A stretch of DNA of 64,000 bases from Plasmodium coatneyi (taxonomy: Eukaryota; Apicomplexa; Aconoidasida; Haemosporida; Plasmodiidae): NCBI RefSeq assembly GCF_001680005.1, contig NC_033564.1, forward strand, positions 992,001-1,056,000. The letters are read 5' to 3'. The notes beneath the pieces are model-generated. The model did not search any database, was not told where the DNA came from, and saw nothing but the letters and a program-made list of their open reading frames with translations. Shown in pieces: positions 1 through 10,600 of the stretch (the stretch's first letter is position 1; each line of letters starts with the position of its first letter). A program made the position numbers and the translations under genes.

Positions 1-1207
1 AGGCGTTTCCACCGTCGGACCACTTCCATGTCCATGACCATGTTGTGGAGTATGCACTCCCTCGTCATTTCCATGCTGGGATGTAGGAGGTTGCAGCGTG
101 GCTTCTGGAGCACCTTCTGGATGGTCTTCAGTAGCTTTCACCACTTCCGTTTTCAGAGGGGGCTGCACAACGTCCACACTGTTCTGAAGTGCTTGATGAC
201 CAGGTGAACCATCTGCAGTGGGTAGTGAAACTTTCACTTCAGATTCGAGTTCACCTGGTCGTTCGGATTCTGATTCCGATTCGGGTTCCAGTTCTTTTAC
301 TCCAGAACATGTTAATGGTTGTTTGTTCACTCCTTCACAGTAAGCTTTGTATGTACTGTTGTACTCGTCACAATATGGGTCAGCCTCACCATTAGTTGTG
401 CCTACCCCCCCTTCTCCTCCTGGTGAGCAATATTCTCCTATAGCTTCACATGCATTAGTAACATCCGCCTGATAACTCTGCCAAATACTGCCCTGTGTCG
501 CGCCCTTTACTTGCTGTAAATACTTTTTTACGTAATAATAATCGTAATAATATTCGAATACTCTTTTCCTATTGTCGAAAAGGTCTTTGCTATTGTCAAC
601 ATCCTTGTATTTAACTTCACATTTACTTTCACCGAAATAAGTTCCCAGCGTTTCGTAAATTGCTTCCAATACGTCTGATACCTTATGCCCATGATTAGTG
701 CTGAGGAAAAATTTCCCCACCCAATGATAAAAGAATTGACAGGGTGCGCCTTTGAGGTGCAATTTTTCGGGATCGCCGGCATATTCTTTTTTCCTTTCTG
801 ATGCGTGGCAATAAGCTCCCATCAACATCCCCGCATAGGAAGAAATTGAGGAGTATCCTATTAATGCTTGTTGTAATGTATTCGTCAGTTGTGCGACATT
901 GACCCCAATGGTGTTACATTCCTTTCCATCTGCGTCCACGAATTTCTCATAGTAGTCGGTACTGGAAGGTAAATTACCCAAATCCAATTTCTACAAATGT
1001 GAATAGTTGGGGGGAAAGTGTACAAATATGTACTCCATATATACACATATATATACCTATATATACATGTACATACATATAACATATATATATATAAGAT
1101 GTCGGACGCAAATATGTTCAATTAGAAACTTTAAATAGGGAGGGATAATATTTTTTTTTTTTTCCGGTGCTCCCAACTTTTTCATTCCTTACCTGTCCTG
1201 GTGCCAT
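1..1207 (-). CDS. KIR: KIR (PIR-superfamily) variant antigen, 3' end beyond window
   Basis: Variant antigen of the KIR family; members are thought to act at or beyond the infected red-cell surface. Exon 1 is 1193-1207 (MAPGQ, donor GTAAGG) and exon 2 runs from 990 off the left edge with no stop in 330 codons; both join in phase 0. The ectodomain shows the usual PIR marks: LGNLPS near its start, CQFFYHWVGKFF, then NRKRVFEYYYDYYY, with spaced cysteines. After the last cysteine (LTCSGV) comes a Glu/Ser-rich, then Pro/His/Gly-rich linker that would precede the TM segment, which lies outside the window. There is no signal peptide, as is normal for the family. The nearest minus-strand gene upstream is a SICAvar about 3.5 kb away. 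Sure of the family; the 3' half is unseen. Confidence 0.88.
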
Positions 1208-1914
1208 TTTGCTCTAGTTGCATATAATTCCTGTATGTAAAATACCCTTTTATGTATTAAGGAGGAAAATTGTTTACTTTTCTCTACATATGTATGTGTA
1301 TATATGTATATATATAATTATATATAGAACATGTGCGAGTACAGGCAGCACAGCACATCACTACCCCCTTTTCACATTTTTCTTTCCCGCCCTTTCACAC
1401 CCACCACATTCCTTTCAAATTCCTTTTACATTCCCTTCCTTTACTTCCTTTTAGATTCGTTCATTCCTTTACTGCAGTATGATATGATAGTTATCCGTAC
1501 GCTATTCTTTGAGGACATCGTAGAACACAGTATTATTATTCTTATTTGTACAAGCATGCTTCCCTATTACATTAGGCTCGCATGCGCTCCTTTATTATGT
1601 ACATATATAGAAGAAAAGGGGGCTTGCGCAACTGCCTTTCTTCTTTAGGCAAAAATTTTTCAGAATATGCCATTTACTCTATGTTCTATTTACATTCTTA
1701 AATGGAAAGGGGGAACGTTGGGGGGTGGTAGGTGGGTTGTTAGATCATTAAACTATTGTTAGATCACATGTATATATTGTGTGGTGCAATGCACAGTTCA
1801 TACATATGCATATATGTGGCAGTTCTTATGCCTATGTGCATTAGGAGCACATTCCTTTCTCCTTTCTTTCTTTCTACCCTCCGTCAGTACACACTATACT
1901 TCACACGTTAATGC
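1208..1914. other. Intergenic upstream of the partial KIR gene
   Basis: AT-rich spacer with a TA-rich stretch near 1290-1330 and pyrimidine-rich sequence. I see no PIR or SICA motif in any frame; the short open frames here are low-complexity and not credible genes. It should contain the promoter of the KIR gene that starts at 1207, but I recognise no specific site. Confidence 0.5.
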
Positions 1915-2110
1915 ACCCTTCCTTTCATTCTTTCTCTTCATTCTTATATCCTTTTTTTTTTCTTCTTTTTTTCCTTTTCTTCTTTTTTTCCTTTTCTTTT
2001 TTTCTCTTTTTCACTTTTTTTTTTTTTTTTTTTTTTTTTTTTCATTACACCCTTTGGGTGTACCCCCCTTTGAGGCGGCTAAAGTAGCAAGCCATATTAT
2101 GGGGCATTAA
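1915..2110. repeat. Pyrimidine tract with terminal hairpin and conserved block
   Basis: A long T/C tract ends in a run of about 27 T. A short inverted repeat follows at once: TACACCC, loop TTT, GGGTGTA at 2046-2062. Next comes a block (2075-2110) with the word AAGCCATATTATGGGGC that recurs downstream of the same hairpin near 13610. This is the first of eight or so copies of the same arrangement in the window; the others lie mostly in SICAvar or KIR introns. Confidence 0.65.
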
Positions 2111-2890
2111 CCTAGAAAGAACCTTAAACCCTAAACCCTTAAAACTTCATTCTAACACCCCTAAACCATTCATTCTGACACCCCTAAATCTTCATTCTAA
2201 CACCCCTAAGAACCTCTCGTTCTAACGCCACTAAGACCCCTTCCATCCACCCCTAACAACCTTCATTCTTCCCCCCCTAAGACCCTTTCCTTCCTCATTA
2301 GACCCTTTCCTTCCTCATTAGACCCTTTCCTTTTCTCCTTAGACCCTTTCCTTTTCTCCTTACATCACCTTCCTTCCTACGAACGTTCCTTCCACCCCTA
2401 ACCCTTCAATCTAACAACCCTAACAATCTTCCTTACACCACAAACCTTTCATTCTAACTCCCCTAACAACCTTCCTTCCACCTACAACGTAACAACCTTC
2501 TCTCCATCGTACCACCCACCTAGCAACCATCATCCTAACACATCTACACCTTCATTCTAACACCCCTAACAATCATCCTTCCTTCCACCCCCTAACAATA
2601 TTCCTTCCTCCTTCCTTGCTCCTCCTTAGACACTCCTTTCCTTCCTGCTCCATAGACTCGCTCCTTCCTCCTCCTTAGACCCCCCTCCTAGCACCCCGAA
2701 CGCCCCTTCTTTCTTCTTAGACATCCTTTCTTCCTTAGACATCCTTTCTTCCTTAGACATCCTTTCTTCCTTAGACCTTTCCTTCCTTAGACCCTTCCTT
2801 CGATCCCTTTCATCATACTTTCCTCTTCATTAGACGTCCTTTCTTCCTCCTTAAACCCCCTTCTTCCTTAGACCCCTTTCTCCTTAGTTA
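2111..2890. repeat. Degenerate telomere-derived minisatellite (CCCTAAA / ACCCCTAACAACC type)
   Basis: Opens with telomere-type units (CCTTAAACCCTAAACCC) and decays into repeats of about 24 bp built on TTCATTCTAACACCCCTAA, then units built on TTAGACCCTTTCCTTCC (2280-2360) and CCTTCTTCCTTAGACATCC (2700-2800). Plasmodium telomeres use GGGTTYA, so this looks like internal telomeric sequence that has diverged into local minisatellites. Non-coding. Confidence 0.7.
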
Positions 2891-3600
2891 TTCTGTAGGA
2901 GGGACGCGCCCCCTCAAACCAGACACGCAAAGCAAACCCTCACTCAGTGGAAGAGCAAACCTGCTCTATGGAATAGCAATCCCCCCCTCTTCTTCTGGAA
3001 GGGGGACCAACGAAAAATAGAGCCCCTCCCCTTCAACAGAGAAAGATGCACATATGATTGGATTGCACTCCCCTCCCCTCTTTCCATCCACCAAAGTGTG
3101 ACCTTTCCCCTTTGAGGAAAGCTTAGTCTCCACTTTGTTGCGCACAAAAAAAGTGGAGTAGAAATTCTATAGTTGCAAAAGTCCAAAAAAAATGACCAAC
3201 ATTCGAAAAATCAGGGTTACAACACAAACCTGACTCTACAAGCCTTTTATCAAAATAGTGCCATTTCATGGCAGTACACATTTTATACAATTCCTGTACA
3301 ATTTCTTGCCTACGCTTTCCTTTTTGAGCAATGTGCAAAATACGTTCTTTCCCATTTTGCCCATATATGGTCACAGGAACCTTCAGTCTTTACTTTAATT
3401 CATCAGCACTACCAAAGAATATACAATATTTTTCTCGCGGACACGAAAATGGGAACAAACCATTAGTGCGTTGCGTGTGTGCTTACATGTAATGCACCTT
3501 ATATTATTAATAAAATTCATATCTGCGCGCTTCTGTTTAAGCTCATTGTACAACAAAAGAGCGAACTCGAAAGGCAAAATCAAAATGCGGAATAAAAAAA
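2891..3600. other. Unassigned non-repetitive spacer
   Basis: Less repetitive than its flanks. Short open frames exist on both strands (for example 3173-3466 plus and 3123-3374 minus), but none shows a SICA or PIR motif, a TM segment or plausible splice partners. In the other three modules a plus-strand KIR gene ends at the equivalent distance from the SICAvar 3' end; here I find no trace of one. Confidence 0.4.
3128..3158. other. Perfect 9-bp stem-loop
   Basis: CTCCACTTT at 3128-3136 pairs perfectly with AAAGTGGAG at 3150-3158 around a 13-nt loop. Function unknown; chance occurrence is possible in this composition. Confidence 0.45.
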
Positions 3601-3919
3601 GGGGGGTATGAATACAAAAGTAGGTATCATATACTTTTGCGCAGTGTTGTAGGTATTCATTTTATCAAACGGAAAAGGAAGTAGCCCCTCCTTTTTTTTT
3701 GGTGCAATTTTTTCTGTGTGACAAAATTTATATTAGGGCATTTTTTCTTTTTTTTTTTTTTGAACAATTTTTTTTTTTTGGCTAATTTCTTATTGACTAA
3801 TAGTATACTTAAAATCGAATAAAAACACAAAGGGAAAGAACGCAACTTTCCTCTTTCTTCTGCGAAAACATGGTGTAATTTGCACTTTTATATGAACACT
3901 GCATCTAAAAGATGTGTAA

Positions 3920-4255
3920 CATAAAAAAGAAGGCCGGGACGGGAACCTTCGCGAACCCTCGCGCACAATTTGCAGGAGCACCTTTTCAAATGTCCATTAA
4001 TTGGACATTAGGAACAAGAGATTTATTAAGATAAAAAAAATTATTTAGATAAAAAAAATACTTATGCACGAAAAAAAAAATAAAATAAAAAATTTAATGA
4101 ACACTTTGGATCTTAAATTAAGAAATTACAAAACAAATCAATAAGGTAAAAAAATTTCCTTAGACCTTATATTGTTCACACATGAACATGTAAACAATTT
4201 AATACAAAAAACAAAACAAAAAAAAAAAAAAGAAAAATATTTACTACACCCTAAA
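3920..4255 (-). promoter_or_regulatory. Conserved SICAvar 3' non-coding block, copy 1
   Basis: Shares ordered words with the flanks of the other SICAvar 3' ends: CCTTCGCGAA, then GTCCATTAATTGG, an A-rich section, TTTGGATC, and ACATGAACATGTAAACAA. Equivalent blocks are at about 21015-21265, 37255-37540 and 55985-56300. Conserved SICAvar 3' non-coding sequences, and a rearrangement in them linked to antigen switching, have been reported for P. knowlesi. That this copy acts as 3' UTR or in control is inference. Confidence 0.6.
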
Positions 4256-4660
4256 ACCCGGAATCTGAACTTGAAACCTGCTCCTCAGGAACATCAACCT
4301 AAAACCGGAATATGAACATTCAACCCCTTCATTAGAAACTTCTTCCCTAGGAACATTTTTTGTGGGAACAGAGTCTTCGTTAGGAACAATGTCTTCTTTC
4401 CCTAAACCCGGAATCTGAACTTGGAATTCCTTTCTTAGGAAGAAAGTCTTTTTTCCCTAAACCCGGAATTTGAATTTGGAACCAGTTCCATAGGAACATC
4501 TTCCTTAGGAACAAATTCTTCCTTCACTAAAACCCGGAATCTGAATATTTCACCGGTTCCTTAGGAGCACCTTCCGTAGTAAGAAAGTCTTCCTCCCTAA
4601 AACCCGGAATTTGAACATGGAACCTGTTCCTTAAAAACATCCTCCTTACAAAAACTTTCC
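4256..4660 (-). pseudogene. Out-of-frame remnant of a SICAvar tail repeat array
   Basis: On the minus strand this is a run of degenerate copies of the repeat that encodes VPKEQVPSSDSGFREEDF in intact SICAvar tails. It lies directly after the stop of the SICAvar gene at 4661. Copies carry scattered frame changes, and the array ends with the family's usual terminal stop context GGGTTTTAG. It is either a decayed coding tail now in the 3' UTR, or coding in a version without the upstream 1-nt insertion. Confidence 0.7.
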
Positions 4661-7600
4661 TTAGGAACAAAGTCTTTCTTCCCTAAACCCGGAATCTGAA
4701 CTTTGGACCTGTTCCTTAGGAACCTTTTCGTCTTTTATAAATTGGGGTCCCATAAATTCTTCTACAATTATTTTAAGGAAGTCCTCCTTCGTCGAATGCT
4801 GGTCCCCCTTTTGACATTCGTTTAAGACTTCTAAATGAATATCAATAATGGTGCGGTGACCTACACCACGACGACCAACAGGGCGACGGACGCCCTGTTT
4901 TTTTGACCTCTTCGTTTTTGTTGGAGCAGATCCTGGTCGTTTTCGTTCCTTTACTAAGGTATATTCATATGGACCACGAAGATGGTCCACATTATCAGGG
5001 AGTTGTTCTTGTAAGGAAGGAAGACCAGATACTTGATGAGTTCTTCTGTAACGTTTTCTTTTTTTACCAAGGAAAAAATACTAAAAAAAAAAAAAGGGAA
5101 AAAAATATTTCTTTCATGGGGATGCGAAATGCTGTTCACGCAACAGTAATTACTACTTCAAACCCAAGTGTAAAGTGATACACCCCTATGTACGAAACCT
5201 TAAAAACCCCCAAATGCGAAATCCTACACACACACCCCTAAAATGCGAAATCCTACAAACACACCACTCAAATGCGAAATAGTCCTACATACACCACTAA
5301 AATTCGAAATCCTATACACACACCCGCACTCTGATTCATTCACCGTTTTTTTTTTTTTTTTTTTTCTCTTTTTTTTTTCTTTTCTTCTTTTCTTTAATTT
5401 TTTTCTTTTCCTTCAGCCCTTAAGAAGGAACTTTTTAGTTCCTTCCTTTTTTTTTCTTTTTCTTTTTTTTTTCTTTATGCGGAAAAAAATATTTGCTCCT
5501 TTTTTTCTTTTTCTTACCTTCCAGAGTAGGTAGGTCATAGCAGAAAGACCAATTACGACAGGTACCGAAGGTAGGTATGGGGTAAGATCAGAAGGGTTGA
5601 TTCTGTTAACAAGTGGGACAGGAACAAGGGGGGGAACTGCAGCACCTTCCCTTGAACCACTTTTTCTTGTTGTTGTAGCAGTTCCTAATGACGGTACTGG
5701 TTGTACTATTACTGTTGGTGATGATGGTGCTGAACCTGGTCTTGGACTACCAGTGTTCTGGTTTCCCGTGGAACCGGTACCTGAAGAACCTGGATTCCAG
5801 GTTCCAGTAGAACCGGTACCGGAAGAACCTGGGTTCCACGTTCCAGTACTACCAGGACCAGAGGAACCAGGTTTCCAAGTTCCTGTGGAACCTGGTCCGG
5901 AGGAACCAGGAGACTGGTGTCCAGTACTACCGGGACCAGATACTCCAGGGGTACCTAAGAAGGAAGTGAAAAGTGTAGTTCCAGTATTATCAAAAGTAGC
6001 GACATCTTGAATATTATATGGACCCTTGTGCACACACTTCTTTATTTTATTTTTTATTTTCTAATTTTTTACACTTTTTCCTTTTTCATATTTTATATTT
6101 TTTAATTCTTTTATTTTGTAATTTTTCACGTCCCAATTTTTTTGCACTTTTTTTACACTTTTTTCACTTTGTAATTTTTTTTTACGCATCCTAACTTTTT
6201 TGTACACTTTCTTTTTACGCTTCTTTCACTTTGTAATTTTTTTTATTTTTTACTTTTTTAATTTTTTAAACCGTACACCGGAGTATACACGTAGACAGGA
6301 AGTGTTCACTTTTTTTTTTTATTATTATTACCTGGTGTTGCTTCATGTGAGGTTCCTGGGCCGGAAGAACCGGGATTTTGAGTTGGATCAGTTGTTATAC
6401 CTGTACCTGAAGTTGTGAGAACAGTGTTATCAGGATTTTCCAGTGTTACTGCAGTTCCATAATTTTTCAATATTCTCTGGATGAGTTCGTTCTCCTCATC
6501 CTTATCATTAAGACCTGTCTTTGCTCCTAAGGATTTGGCAGATGTACACCCTGCAGTTATATGGACACTACTGGGACCACCCTGAGTATTAGTTTTCTCA
6601 GCACTATCCTTACATGCACTTTCCTCATCATCCTTATCCTTCTTACCTGCTTTAGTTGAGTGAGTTCCCTCCGTGCCAGGTTCTGCTGGTGCAGGTGCGG
6701 ACTTCGCAGGATCCTTTGATGGAGCCGGTTTCGCAGCTGGAGGGTCTGTATTGACTACTTTCCGTAATTCCTTTGATCTTCCTAATTTCAATAGGTCTAC
6801 AATTCTTCCATTAGGGCAATCTCCACTTTGTTCTGCTTCTTCCTGCTCTTTCTCCCCCTGTTGGCATGGCATCCAGGTCATTACCTGATCTAACTCATAA
6901 ATACCATTATCCTTCTTTCTTCCCTTCTCTAACCATTTATGTATTTGTGCCCCAGCTAACTTTTCCACAGTTTCTACATCATCCACTTTAACCCAATCAC
7001 ATAGACTATTGATATCCTTTCTTTTGAATTGTTTTTCTACTTCTCCCATAGTATTGGAAAGAGCTTTTAGAACTTCCCCTATACGACACTTATCCTTCAA
7101 TATCCTTATTATAATATTATTCCCTATTATACATTTTAAGTATGACTCTGAGTTCACCTTCTCCCTCTCATTCTTTTCTTTCCACTTATTCTTATCTTCG
7201 TCCCATCCTTCCATCCAATAAATTACTCTTACTAATCTTTTGCATATGCCCTTCATTTGTTTCGTTTCGTTCGTGTTCTCACCTTGTATTCCACCACATA
7301 TATTATGTATCTTCCCCGGCTTTTCCTGCATTTCCATATACTTCTTTAATTCGTCCAACAATCTCTGCACTTCCTTCCCTACTTCACTTTTCAATTTATC
7401 CTGAAAAATAAGGAGAAAGGGGAAGAAATAGACCTATGAAACTTACAGATTTATTCCTTTCTCTTCCTTCCTATATATTTGCGACACTTAATGGGCTCTT
7501 TTCTTTTGTTTCATTTCATCCTTCCCTTTTTTCTCTTTTTCATTTTTTCTTTTTCTCTTTTTTCTTTCTTTCCTTCTTTCTTCTTTTTTCCTGTAAGCAC

Positions 7601-10600
7601 CCTTTTTCAGGGTGCACTTGAAAGGTTGTCCCTTGTCCGGTTAACCCCCTTGTTCCGGTTCCTTCTCCCCTTGTCCGGTTTCCTTTCCCCCTTGTCTGGT
7701 TTCTTTTCCCCCTTGTCCGGTTTCCTTTCCCCCTTGTCCCGTTTCTTTCCCCCCTTGTCCAATCTCCCCCATGTCCATTCTCCCCCATGTCCATTCTCCC
7801 CCTTGTCCAGTTCCCCCTTGTCCAGCTGGACCCGGGTTGTCCGGTTTCCTTCCCCACTTGTCCCGTTTCCTTTTCCCCTTGTTCGGTTTCCATCCATCCT
7901 CGTTCCGGCTGCTTTCCCCTTGTCCGGATTCCTTCGCCCCTTGTTCCGGTTCCCTTTCCACCCTTGTCCGGTTTCCTTCCCCCCTGTTCCGTTTTCCTTC
8001 CCTCCTTGTCCGGATTCATTACCCCTTTGTCCGGCTGCTCTCCCCCTGATCAGTTCACCCCTTGTCCACTCTCCTCCTTGTCAAGTTCACCCAGTTTCAC
8101 ATTCCCCTATCCGCGAGGAGACCCTCCCTACAGGCATCAGCCTCCTTTCATACAACCGAGATAACCCCCTCTCTGCGAGGAGTGCATCTTCCTCAAACAC
8201 CTAAATTCTCTAAACACCAGGCCATAAACCTTGAAACATAAAACCGAAATCCAAATTTCTATACACTTGAACCCAAAATCCTCCACCCTAACCCATGAAC
8301 CCTAAACCCTGAACCCTAAACCCGAACCCTCAACCCTAAAAGCTGAAACACAAAAACACTGAACACTCAACATTAAATATTTAACACTAAGCCTAAACAC
8401 TAAGATCTTAACCCTGAACCCAAAACGCTAAACAATGAACCCTAAATTCTAAACCTTAAATCCTGAAACCTCAACCCTAAATCCTAAAACCCTAAACCCT
8501 GATCGCTAAACCCTAGAACATGAACACTAAAAGGTGCACCTTCAAACCCTATAAATAAAAACCTAAACCATCAACCCAAAACAATAAGCACTAATAACAA
8601 ATTCCGGTAGCTTAGACCCTAAATCCTAAACCCTGAAACGTAAATAATGAAGCCTAAATAATAAACCCTAAACCCTGAATACTGAACCCGGAACCCTAAA
8701 ACAAAAAACCTGAACACTAAAACCTAAACCTAAAACCTGAACCCTGAACACTAAAACCTAAACCTAAAACCTGAACACTGAACACCGAACCCCAAACCCT
8801 AAAACCTGAACCCTGAACCCTGAACCCTGAACCCCTAAACACTAAACTCTAAAACTTAAACCCTGAACCTAAACCCTGAATCCTAAACCCTGAACCCTAA
8901 ACCCTGAACCCTAAACCCAGAATCCTAAACCCTGAACCCTCCTCTTTTTTTTTCTTTTTTTTTTTTTCCATTCCTTTATTTTAATTGATTCTTCTCTTTT
9001 TTTGTTTCAAATTTTTTATTTTTAAAATTATATTATTAGTATATATGGGTGCGTGCTTGGACCTAATTCTTTTATCTTCTCCTTTGAATATATAGTCATA
9101 TGTGTTCGGCCTTATTCTTTTTTTTTTTTTTGCCTTTTCTTTCCTTTTCTTCTTTATCTTTTTTTATTTAACTTTCCTTCTTTACTACCTTAAAACTTCC
9201 ATTTTTCTTTCCCTCTTAAATTTTCCTTCTTTTTTATCCCTTAAGCCTTCCTTTTTTTTTACCTGAACCTTCTTTTTCTTTTTTCCTAAAACCTTCCTTC
9301 TTTACACGTTTTCTTCTTTTTTTTTTAAAAAATAATAATAATAACACTGCAGAGGAAATTTACCTTCCTTACCTGGTCTAAGGTTCCGCCCGTCATGAAC
9401 TCTTTCTGCTTTGTATCCCATGCTTCTCTTAGTTTTGTCCTTTTCTGTTCACTTTCTTGCCTTTTCTGCTGTTCTTCATGTGATTGGGTGGGAGCGCATG
9501 GATCAGATGATGGTGCTGGTTCAGGATGCTGTGTTGATGCAGCAGGAGGTTGTACTGTTGCTGGTTTGGCAGCAACCGGTTTTGCTGCTGTGGCTGGTTT
9601 GACTGCTAAAGGAGGTGCTGCTTTCTTCTCTTCCTGTACTTTCTCTTCAATTTTACTTTCTAATTTCTTCTGGATTTGGTCTTCCCCCTCATTTGGATCC
9701 ATTTCTAACATTATTTGATCTGCACCCTTCTGCGATACAAAATCTCCGTTCTCCTTCATTTTCTTTAATTCCTGTATAATAACTTTACCGTTCCACCCTT
9801 GACCTTCAGCTGTACTGCTTCCCCCTGCTTTGCTTCCATTAGGACAGTTCCAAATTCCCATTAAATTCTTATATTTCTTTATTTCATCCTTCCCTGTCTT
9901 CGTCTTCTTCTCATCTACCCACTTTGCTATGGTTCCCCATATTAATTTTCCCCCTATCATGGACTTCTTCAAATTGAAATTAGAACATAACTTATATGTC
10001 GGATCTGCCTCGTGAAATTCCAGAAGAGATTCAACCATTCTATGCATGTACCCTATGTGTTTATCAAATAAGCAGTGTCCCCCATACAATTCCATCAAAA
10101 CCACCCTTCCCACTATGCACCTGAAATAAGTTTCTACCATATCTTCCTTCTCAACACCATTTCTTATGCCAAATTTATGTGTTAACCCATTTGTGTATAA
10201 TAATACTTTCATTACAGCTTTACAAAATTCTTTTTCTTCCGTTCCCCATTTAACATTGTCCTTGCTTTCCCCTTCATATGTGGCACACATTGTACTATGA
10301 ACTTTTTCCTCCATATTTAATGTATCCATCATATTATTAAATATTGTTATTAAATCTTTCCATATTCCTTCCTATAATATAATAAAAAAGGGGAAATATA
10401 TAATTAAGCATATATACCCTGAATTCACTCTCCATTCTCCAAGGCTGCCTACATATATATGTACTTATATTTGCCCTTTATTACGGATTTCACTCTTTCA
10501 TTATTACATTCAGTTGATCCTGCTTTGTTATACTCCTTTTGAGAACCCATCTGTTAACCAGACTGCTTAACAATCTATCCCCTGCTGCGCTGTCCCCACC

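Noticed and set aside
2111..2890. Telomere or CRISPR-like array
   Set aside because: Units are degenerate, lack fixed-length spacers and lie in a eukaryotic gene array; best read as decayed internal telomere repeat, not a chromosome end or CRISPR.
3123..3466. Possible KIR(+) relic or small gene
   Set aside because: Frames on both strands lack the F.YYW.G and RK.IFDY motifs and have no TM segment; nothing supports a gene.
5597..6010. Plus-strand frame with EPGFQVPVEP-type repeats
   Set aside because: Antisense shadow of the PGSSGPGSTG repeats of SICAvar 1 exon 5; the minus frame joins correctly to neighbouring exons.
7540..8204. Long overlapping open frames on both strands
   Set aside because: They come from a stop-free minisatellite in a SICAvar intron; no domain, and the composition is that of the repeat unit.
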